NCBI GenBank assembly: GCA_036346395.1
Contig: CM070601.1
Coordinates: forward strand, 15,559,763-15,623,762
Source: Hsuehochloa calcarea
Taxonomy: Eukaryota; Streptophyta; Magnoliopsida; Poales; Poaceae
Direction: 5' to 3'
Length of the DNA stretch: 64,000 nucleotides
Part shown: piece after piece, positions 56,293-64,000 of the stretch
Numbering within the stretch: the stretch's first letter is position 1
Layout: the number at the start of each line of letters is the position of its first letter
Translations under genes and position numbers: made by a program
The notes under the pieces: model-generated
Databases searched by the model: none
Told to the model about the DNA's origin: nothing
What the model saw: the letters and a program-made list of their open reading frames with translations, nothing else

Positions 56293-57629
56293 CTCACTCC
56301 TCTATCTTGCTCAGCGCTTCTTGCTTGCCTCTGTAGGTGCTATGCAACTCTGCAGTGATATGGTTGCCACCGGGCGCTGGCTTTGAAGGTGGTAAAGTGG
56401 CAGCAGTGATCTCGGCGTTGCTTTCTCGTTGCCTTTTCTCGGTGGCAGATGTTGCGGGCTGCGAGCTACGACACAGTGACACGCACACGTTGGCAACGCT
56501 TCGGCCATGGCGGTTTTGGGGGGCGTCAAACGATGAAGTGGATGATAGGATTCGCGGTCAGTGGCCAAGTTAGTTAGAAGAACTGTGAGGAAGTGAGATT
56601 GGATGCCGTCGGTAGCGAGGATAACGTAATTAAGTGCTACGAGGAAGTAAGGAACAGAGATTGGATGCCGTCGGTAGCGAGGATAACGTAATTAAGAGCT
56701 ATGTGATTGTAAACGAGTTCGCCTCTAGCATAGATAGAATATTTCCTTGTACCGTATCATCATACGGAAGTAGTGCCATGAAAACATTTCAGGTAAGGTT
56801 GTATAGTAGTATACGCGATAGTCGACCAGCTAGAGTTGGCTTGGAACTCTTGACATCATCTGATCCGATTTGATACCTTTTCCCAGCCGTGCAGTTCTGC
56901 ACTCCGGAGCACGCTAAAACCACACCGCAATGCACGCCTTCGGTTAAGTCTACCGCTCTATCTCCTGGCAGGTGCAGGTGCAGGTGAGATATGGACGAAG
57001 GCGAAAAGGAGGGATCTGAGCCCGACGGATCAACTGGCAACGTCCACGTGGTACAGATCTTGCCACGAGCTCGACGCTCAGGCGGGCCTTAGGGTCAGGG
57101 GTGGCTCCGAAGTTCTAGATTTGGCACCGACTTTGTCCCTTCTTCGGGGTGCAGGATTCAGGGTGGGCGTTCTCTGCGGCCTGTTTTTTAAAAGAAGGTA
57201 GGGAGGGACCCGATGGTCGCAGCGTCAAACTGTGCTTTTCTGGTTAACTACTCTCCACCATGCAAACAATGGGTTAACTAAACAACAACTAGGCTATGGT
57301 CAGGTTGGATCTCCCAGGCAGTATGGGCGATCCGCTCCTCGTCCTAAGAGAAACACAGAAAATTGGACACGGCTGGCGGTAGGTGCGGGGAACTTTTAGT
57401 ACTGCGATGAAGCTGCTTACCTATCGGAACACATGCTGTCGAATTTGGACTAGTATCTCCCAAGAGCACGTCTTTGCAAATTTTACTTGAGTCCTCTACT
57501 CATGACGTTGAAGAGAGGGGGGGCATGATCTTAGCTTGTAGTAAGTAGCATCGGGATGGCAGGTCTAGTAGATTTCGGCAGCAGAAAATAAATGTCTGAG
57601 GTGGCCGACTGCGGGCAGGGCGATGTGGT
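56293..57629. other. Spacer upstream of the LOR gene, with a 60 bp tandem duplication
   Basis: No gene is recognised. At 56587-56636 and 56641-56698 a unit containing GATTGGATGCCGTCGGTAGC then GAGGATAACGTAATTAAG is repeated; the second copy carries an extra 8-9 bases. GC-rich frames on both strands have no domain. Confidence 0.6.
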
Positions 57630-57840
57630 TGTTAAGAAATAATCGATGAATCGATAAACGGTAATACAATTACGTAATCAATCAATAACACCAGAGATAC
57701 CAATGAGAGAGAGAACAACAGGAGTCTATTAATGAATCAGGGATGATTACATGGGTAGCACCATCTCTCTATTTATAGACTAAGCCCCCTAAAGGCAGTT
57801 CTAGTATTTGCCCATACCGGGCCTTCTAGGTTTCATAACA
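57630..57840 (-). repeat. 3' LTR of the short-LTR Copia element
   Basis: 211 bp; the minus strand starts TGTTATGAAACC at 57840 and ends TTTCTTAACA at 57630, so the ends are inverted (TGTTA/TAACA). A TATAAATAG-type box lies near 57772. Confidence 0.85.
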
Positions 57841-57849
57841 CTCCCCCTT
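57841..57849 (-). promoter_or_regulatory. Polypurine tract of the short-LTR Copia element
   Basis: The minus strand reads AAGGGGGAG immediately before the LTR start TGTTATG. Confidence 0.8.
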
Positions 57850-58102
57850 AGGTGAATACCACGGTATGCACATGCCTCATTAAAAACTCCTCCCAAAAAC
57901 CCAATGGGAAAAATGGATAGAGAAAAGAGTGCATCGCATCCATTTCTTTGATCGCACTTGTTGCCTCATTAAAAATATTTACGTGAGAAAACTTTAGAAA
58001 AACTCACAAGGGAAAAAGAGTGCAACATTTGGATCTTCGGGATCATGTAAGTCTTCTGGTCTTACATATGGGCTATGGTTTAGGGATTCACCCCCCTGAA
58101 CC

Positions 58103-58827
58103 TTATAACTCACTAAGTCGTCTCATCCCTATGCCTCGAACACATTTGTGGAAGCTAGAGGCTGGGAGAGATTTTGTGAATAAATTTGCTAGGTTATCAC
58201 AAGACTTAGCCTTTAACACATTTATCTCTCCGTTCTTCTGAAGTTCATGAGGATAAAAGAATTTAGGAGTAATATGCTTCGTGATATTACTCTTAACATA
58301 GCCCATCTGCATTTGTGCAATACAAGCTGCATTATCTTCATAGATAATAGTGGGGTCATCGACGGTGTTTATGCCACATGACTTCTTCATATGGCTAATC
58401 ATCCACCTAAGCCAAACGCATTCTCGTGAGGCTTCGTATAATGCGATTATTTCTGAGTGGTTGATGGACGTAGCTACCAAGGTCTGCTTAAATGATCACC
58501 ATGAGATGGTTGTACCACCACAAAGAAATAAAAATCCTGTCTAAGATTTCACATTATGTGGATCAGACAGATATCCTGCATCTGTGTATCCAACATAGAC
58601 ATGTCTTGGTTCTTCGGGTAAAATAATCCAAGATCTTGTGTACCCTGAAGGTACCTGAATACGGTTTTAATGCCAGCCCAATGTCTTCGAGTTGGAGTTG
58701 TGCTATGTCTGGCTAGCAAGTTTACTGCAAAGGCAATGTCTGACCTTGTGCAGTTAGCTAGATACATTAGTGCCCCAATAGCACTTAAGTATGGAACTTC
58801 TGGTCTAAGAATTTCCTCATTTTCCAT
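58103..58827 (-). pseudogene. Copia RNase H and RT end
   Basis: 58549..58827 holds VPYLSAIGALMYLANCTRSD, IAFAVNLLARHS and RHWAGIKTVFRYLQGT. 58103..58480 holds SEIIALYEASRECVWLRWM, IYEDNAACIAQMQMGY, TKHITPKFFYPHEL and NLANLFTKSLPASSFHK, the end of RNase H. A break lies near 58500-58545. Confidence 0.85.
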
Positions 58828-59549
58828 TTTGGTCTAAAAGGGTCTTTATCCGTTTCTAGGGATCGGACCACTATCGGGGTTTTTACCGAATATGATTTGT
58901 CCATGTTAAATTTCTCTAGGACTTTCTTGATATATAAGGATTGGTATACAAAAACTCCTTCAGAGAGGTGCTCCAGCTGCAGGCCTAAGCAAAATTTGGT
59001 ACGGCCCAAATCCTTCATTTCAAATTCTTTAACAAGATAAGAACTTGCTTCTTTTATGTTTTCTGTCGTCCCGATGATATTCAGATCATCGACATATACT
59101 GAAATAATACATAATCCATTCTGAGATTTCTTTATGAATACATAGGGATAGTCTTCACTATTAGTATATTCTTTCTTCAGGAGGAATTCACTAAGTCGGT
59201 TGTACCACATTCTTCCAGATTGTTTTAATCCGTACAATGACCTTTACAGCTTGACGCTGTACATATTTCGATTCACTTTATTTTGATCCGGAATCTTTAC
59301 TCCTTTTGGGACTTTCATATAAATATCTGAATCAAGTGACCTATATAGATATGCTGTCACTACATCCATTAACTGCATACATAAATTCATACCTGCTGCC
59401 ACTGATATTAAGTATCGGAATGTTGTCCCACTCATGACAGGAGAATAAGTTTCATCATAATCAATACCGGGTCTCTACGTGACCCCTTGTGCCACAAGTC
59501 TCGCTTTGTATCTCACCACCTCATTATTTTCGTTTCTCTTCCGGACGAA
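58785..59549 (-). pseudogene. Copia reverse transcriptase
   Basis: 59244..59435 has LISVAAGMNLCMQLMDVVTA and SDIYMKVPKGVKIPD. 58785..59237 has MYGLKQSGRMWYNRLSEFL, the catalytic box ISVYVDDLNIIG, and MKDLGRTKFCLGLQ. The frame is broken at 59238-59243 and by a TAG near 59475. Confidence 0.88.
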
Positions 59550-60669
59550 AACTCATTTGCATCCTACATGGAATACCTTAGGCGGTGTTTGGGCTATCGG
59601 GCCAAACACTTTTCTTTTATTCAGCGAGAGTAATTCTGCATCAATTGCTTCCTTCCATTTACCCCAGTCTGAACGCTTCTGGCATTCAGCTAAGGACTTT
59701 GGTTCTGGATCCAGTTCAAGGTTTCTAGCAATTTTTGAGTCGAAATACATGTCGACGACTGTAGTTTTCCTTTTATATAGTTCTCCTGACTCAACAAAAT
59801 TAGTGGATATTTCTTCATTCATTTCATCCAGCTCCTCGTGATTTCCCACAACGACGGAGTCTGGTTGTTCCGAAATCCCAGTATTAGACTGTGCGCGCGC
59901 AATTGTACTGGGTTTACTATCTTCAGGATTATTTCATTCAGGGGTATTTTTAACTTCAGGTTGATTCTCTTCAACTGACCGGAAAGATGTCTTATTGAGT
60001 TCTATTTTCTGTGGACGTCTCCGCGGAATTGAGGCCTCATTCTCTGGTGCTCTCCCCCTCTTCTTCACATGAGGGATTGGAGTGGTTCGAGTATCCTTCT
60101 GGGGTATTTCTACTCTCTCCGGAGCATTTGCTGCTACTATATAAGACTTTGTTACTCCCTTCTGATCAGTGAATGCATATGGCAAGTTATTTGCAATTTG
60201 CTGCAGGTTTATTATTCCATGAACTTCTAGTTCAGCTTTTTTTAGTGCGTGGATCCAGGGCCTGAATGCCTGAGGTATTTCAATCTATTTCTCGGCATTT
60301 ATCTATTCCTCCCCCTAATGATGGGAAATTTTCTTCATCAAAGATACAATCGGCGTGTCGGGCCGTAAACATGTCTCCCGTGGTAGGTTTAAGATATTTA
60401 ATAATCGACGGGGACTCAAAACCGACATATACTCTCAACTTCTGGTGGGGGCCCATGGTTGTACGTTGTGGTGGTGAAATTGGCACGATATCTGATGATG
60501 ACCAAATTTTCGTAGATGGGAAATACTTGGTTCTTTCCCACGCACTAGTTGCAAAGGGGAAAATTGATGGTATGCAGTTGGTCTTAAATTTATTAGTGCT
60601 GCTGCATGCAACACTGCATGACCGCAACAACTGGTGGGGAGCCCATTGCTCGCAAAGAGGGTCTAGCAA
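59550..60669 (-). pseudogene. Copia integrase C-terminus and linker to RT
   Basis: The stretch covers the end of the integrase fold (TMGPHQKLRVYVGFESPSII, then KYLKPTTGDMF), a Pro/Lys-rich linker (VKKRGRAPENEASIPRRR) and the RT lead-in (CQKRSDWGKWKEAIDAEL, LSLNKRKVFG). There are three separate frames, so the polyprotein is interrupted. The plus-strand frame 60266-60673 is a shadow. Confidence 0.75.
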
Positions 60670-60679
60670 TTAGCTTAAT

Positions 60680-61523
60680 TCATTTGATGAATGACTCTGC
60701 AAGGCCATTCTGAGTGTGAACATGCGGTACAGAATGCTCTACCTTAATACCTAAAGCTAAACAATAGTCATTAAATGCCTTAGAGGTAAACTCACCGGCA
60801 TTGTCCATTCTAATGGACTTAATTCTTTCATCTGGAAAGTTGGCCTTTATTTTGATAATTTGAGCTATTAGTTTAGCAAAGGCGTGGTTCCTAATAGACA
60901 GCAGGCATACATAGGACCACCTAGTAGAAGCATCTAATACGACCATAAAATATCTAAAGGGGCCCGACAGGGGTTGAATAGGTCCACAGATATCACATTG
61001 TATTCTCTCCAGGAAAATAGGTGACTCCGCCTCTACTTTCAGGTAAGAAGGTCTAGTGATGAGCTTTCCTTTTGCACAAGCTGGGCACAAGAAATCTTCA
61101 GGTTTAGGAAATGATAGAGTTTTTAAGCTATGACCAATAGAGTTGTTTATGATTTTTCTCATCATTCCTACTCCAGGATGCCCTAATTGATCATGCCAAA
61201 TCTTGTAAGGCTTTGAGGATTTGTACTCTGTTTTTAACGCTATATATTCTTCATGTTTTATGTAGGTATAATATAACCCAGATGAGAAGGAGAGAAGTTT
61301 TTCGACCACACGTTTCTGACCACCGTCAGGCTTAGTCAGTAGGAGATATTCTGTATCCCCATAACTGTCGGTCTCCACATGGATGTCATTTTGGCGAATA
61401 TCCTTAAAGCTTAATAGGGTACGCTTTGATTCGGGATACAAGAGAGCATCCTCAATCACTATTCGGGTACCCATAGGGAGAACAAGTGTGGCTCTTCCGG
61501 TGCCAACTATGAGAGCATCGCTT
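60680..61523 (-). pseudogene. Copia protease end, GAG-pre-integrase and integrase core
   Basis: From the right: the protease end (SDALIVGTGRATLVLP, IEDALLYPESKRTLLSFKDI), the pre-integrase zinc-type stretch (KIWHDQLGHPGVGMMRKI, LCPACAKGKL), then the integrase core with ERIQCDICGPIQ, FMVVLDASTRWSYVCLL, IRMDNAGEFTSKAFN and VPHVHTQNGLAESFIK. The frame is open over 264 codons and the D,D,E set is complete. Upstream sequence is lost to the CACTA insertion. Confidence 0.88.
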
Positions 61524-61800
61524 CACTACTACAAAAGAGGCTATAGCAGACGGCCCATCACAGATGGTTCCTTTGGAACCGTCTGTATTGGGTCTGTCTC
61601 GCTTTGTTGTTTATCACGCACGGTTCTTATTGTGAACCGTGCTCGTGATAGTAATTATCACTGCACGGTTCTTAAATAGAACCGCTCGGATAAGAACCGC
61701 TCGATATTCACGCATTTCGCTTCTTATTAAGAACCGTCTGTGATAATTTACTATCACGCATTTGGTTCGAACTAGAACCGTCTGTGATTTCTGGCTTCAT
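61524..61800. repeat. CACTA subterminal repeats
   Basis: About ten copies of a 10-12 base motif related to GAACCGTCTGTGAT / ATCACAGACGGTTC occur in both orientations, with a TATCACGCA-type side motif. Confidence 0.85.
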
Positions 61801-62534
61801 ATAAATTGAGCCGACATCCCTCACCGCATTGCCATGTCCACCGCCGCACTACTCACCGCCTCGCCACTGCCTCTACCGCTCCAGTGCCACTTCCTGCCTC
61901 TAGCTCCTCCAACTCGCGCTCCTCCTCTAATACCGGTATGACTTGGAGATGCTTGTGGACTTGGCATTTTATTGTGTGTTAATGCATTGACTAAAAGAAA
62001 GGAGAAAAATAGTGTAGATGCTAATCGTGAATATTGAGAATGGTGTTGTTACTATTGATTTATTACATACTTGCCGAGTCACCGCGTGTGGTACATAACT
62101 AGTGAAGAGTATGAGATGATGCCTATATTTGGGTTGCATGATTGTTCAATTGAGATAGATATCGTGTCGAGAGGTAGGGATCATGGTTGTGGCCGTAGGC
62201 ATGGCTACGCTTATGCCACCGCATGTGGTACATAACTAGTGAAGAGTTTCTTTCAATAACCTTAGATGCAAATGTTGGAGAATGAGTTTATATTGCATAT
62301 TTTCGTTCTATTAGGAGTTATTGTTTCTCCTTGTACATAACTATTTAAGTATGTTTGGTAAATAGGAAGCCCATTGTGCCACCGACAGAGAGGAAGGAGG
62401 AGAAGGTGAGGATTATCGAGAGATATTAGATATTTTCTTCGTGAGCTCCGAGGGTAACGATCTATAACCCTTTATGTTTGCTATAAATTAATCGCTAATC
62501 AATTTGACACTAATTTGTTACATGCGTAGTGTAG

Positions 62535-63900
62535 ATGGATCGAAACTGGATGTACGGTGTGAACCGTGTGAGTCAAGAGTACATTAATGGCGTGGTTGCT
62601 TTTAGAAGAGCCGCTGAGCAGGATATGTTGAAGAAGGGGATAAATTTTATGTACTTGTCTGTGCATTGATTGCGAATCAAGATGTTTAACAACGCGCGCA
62701 GATCGGCGCACTTGATTCAAGGAGTTTCAAAAAGGGTATACATGTTGGACCATCACGGTGAAGAGTAGATTATACCGTGGTTAATAATGATGACATCGCC
62801 GAGAAGTCAACGATTTGCCGGATGTGGATGTGCTTTTGATGAAGATAGGGGCACGATGACAATCTGGAATGATGCTACGCGATGCGTAAGAGAACTACAA
62901 AGGGAGAGAGTTTTGTAAATTCGAGGGCTTAAGGGAGGACTCGGTGAGACCTTTGTTCCTCGGCTACAAGCCGATACACAAGGTTGTCAACCGTGCTTGA
63001 ACTGGCTGAAATTGAAGGCAAGCAATAGTTGGTCCGATAAGAGTTTCACGGCGTTGTTAGGTCTCCTAGCGGACATCCTTCCGAGGGAAACGTGTTGCCC
63101 AAAGACCACCTATCAAGCAAAGAAGGTTATTTGCCCATTGGGAATGGAAGTAGAAAGAATACATGCATGTCCGAACGATTGTATCCTCTACCGTAAAGAG
63201 TATGCAGACATGCATGTATGTCCGTGTGCAAAGCATCCCGATACAAGCGCCAAAATATCGCTAAGGTGAAGCAAGGACCTCCTGCTAAGATGTTGTGGTA
63301 TCTCATCAGAATCCCACGCTTGAAGCGCTTATTTAAGAACCCAAAGGAGGCAAGATTGCTGCGTTGGCACTCGGGAGGAGCGTAAGAGAGATGGAAAGCT
63401 AAGACACCTCGCGATTCGCCTGGTGGAGAAACTTCGATCGGAGCTTCGAAGAGTTCGGTGCGGAACCGAGGAACATAAGGTTAGAGTTGAGTACGGATGG
63501 AATGAATCCTTTCGGTAACATGACCAGCCGACATAGCACCTGGCCCGTGAATCTATGCATATACAACCTTCCTCCTTGGTCGTGTATGAAGCGGAAGTAC
63601 ATTTTGATGTCACTACTTATCCAAGGGCCAAGCAACTCGAAACGATATTGATGTGTACCTAGCACCATTGTTTGGAAGATCTTGTGACACTTTGGACCGA
63701 AGGGTACAAGTATGGGATGCGATAAACGAGAACTTCACTTTACGCGCCATGTTATTCTCGCACCATCAATGATTTTCCCCCTTGGTAACTCGTCGGGTTC
63801 GAGACAAAGGAGTCAAAGCCTGCTCGCACCGCTTAGATGGTACCGAGAGTGTATGGTCAACAACTCGCAAAAAGCGTATATATGGCCACCGTAGGTTCCT
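62535..63900 (+). pseudogene. CACTA TNP2-like transposase (partial, frames broken)
   Basis: The ATG at 62535 opens MDRNWMYGVNRVSQEYINGV, the typical N-terminus of plant TNP2 transposases (usually followed by a CPC...C zinc motif, here lost to a shift). 62997..63269 reads NSWSDKSFTALLGLLADILP, YQAKKVICPLGMEVERIHAC and NDCILYRKEYADM, the strongest TNP2 block. 63300-63900 continues the catalytic region in changing frames (IPRLKRLF, RWHSGG, and blocks matching STDGMNPFG and RENFTLRAMLF). Intact TNP2 cuts and moves the element. Indels here resemble those in the 11 kb Copia, so consensus errors are possible. Confidence 0.75.
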
Positions 63901-64000
63901 TCCCGTGAGTCACCCATACCGCAAGATGAAGAAACAATTCGATGGAAATAAGGAGGACGGTTCAGCTCCAAGGGCTTTTAGAGGGAAAGAGGTCTATGAT

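Larger units (their letters stand above)
57630..61523 (-). mobile_element. Copia retrotransposon with short LTRs, cut by a CACTA element
   Basis: The minus-strand element shows (right to left) protease end, GAG-pre-integrase, integrase, linker, RT, RNase H, PPT and a 211 bp 3' LTR. Homology stops at 61523 where the CACTA transposon begins, so gag and the 5' LTR must lie beyond it, outside the window. Stops and shifts are present, including an in-frame TAG just before the RT motif RPGIDYDETYSPVMSG near 59475. Confidence 0.88.
61524..64000 (+). mobile_element. CACTA (En/Spm-type) transposon, right end outside the window
   Basis: It begins CACTACTACAAAAGAGG at 61524, inside Copia coding sequence; CACTA elements make 3 bp duplications (left copy would be CTT). 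The first 280 bases carry inverted and direct copies of GAACCGTCTGTGAT and AGAACCGT, the usual subterminal transposase-binding repeats. TNP2-type transposase sequence runs from 62535 to the window end with several small frame breaks. It is the youngest layer in this nest, because it interrupts the Copia. Confidence 0.88.

Noticed and set aside
60266..60673. A 135-codon plus-strand frame
   Set aside because: It is antisense to the Copia integrase C-terminus, which is recognisable on the minus strand.

Overview
The window reads as nuclear DNA of a grass (Poaceae). Genes have small exons with GT-AG introns and GC-rich first exons, and they are separated by AT-rich spacers and nested LTR retrotransposons. 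An Oryza-type genome fits best. The main hint is a (TA)n-bounded, Micron-like element at 38.4-38.8 kb, a structure I know from rice. The species call is an inference.

Genes. Six gene models read cleanly from start to stop once introns are removed. They are a BAG-family co-chaperone with an IQ motif (3242-4430, -), a small five-exon EAF7/MRGBP-like NuA4 subunit (5197-8339, -), an F-box protein (35793-37022, -), a UBP23-type ubiquitin protease in eight exons (40791-48312, -), an OEP39/P39-type Omp85 barrel protein of the plastid outer envelope in eleven exons (49846-54512, +), and a LURP-one-related protein (55645-56292, -). UBP23 and OEP39 diverge from a 1.5 kb intergenic region. A seventh locus at the left edge (1251-2215, -) keeps only the pre-JmjC exon of a JMJ30/JMJD5 demethylase and carries a one-base frame break.

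Repeat block 9.5-35.1 kb. A minus-strand Ty3/gypsy element is cut inside its reverse transcriptase by an 11.1 kb plus-strand Copia element (12361-23497) with ~1.98 kb LTRs and a perfect GTTCT target duplication. The gypsy gag side then abuts a GC-rich LTR-like family ('X', copy 1), which is itself split by a 2.63 kb solo LTR (25179-27808, target duplication CCTGG). After that come a gypsy-type gag fragment, an L1-type LINE relic, a pair of ~1.25 kb direct repeats, and a second X copy in the opposite orientation.

Right edge. A minus-strand Copia element with 211 bp LTRs (57630-61523) is interrupted by a CACTA transposon that starts at 61524 and runs off the window. A 213 bp Mutator-type MITE with a perfect 9 bp target duplication lies in the last intron of UBP23.

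How it fits together. The host genes are unrelated housekeeping or regulatory loci: chaperone, chromatin, ubiquitin and plastid envelope. I see no operon-like or clustered pathway. The two LTRs of the 11 kb Copia differ almost only by 1-2 base indels, mostly in G/C runs, while the unique genes are clean. This suggests that many apparent frameshifts in the repeats are consensus errors and not real decay.
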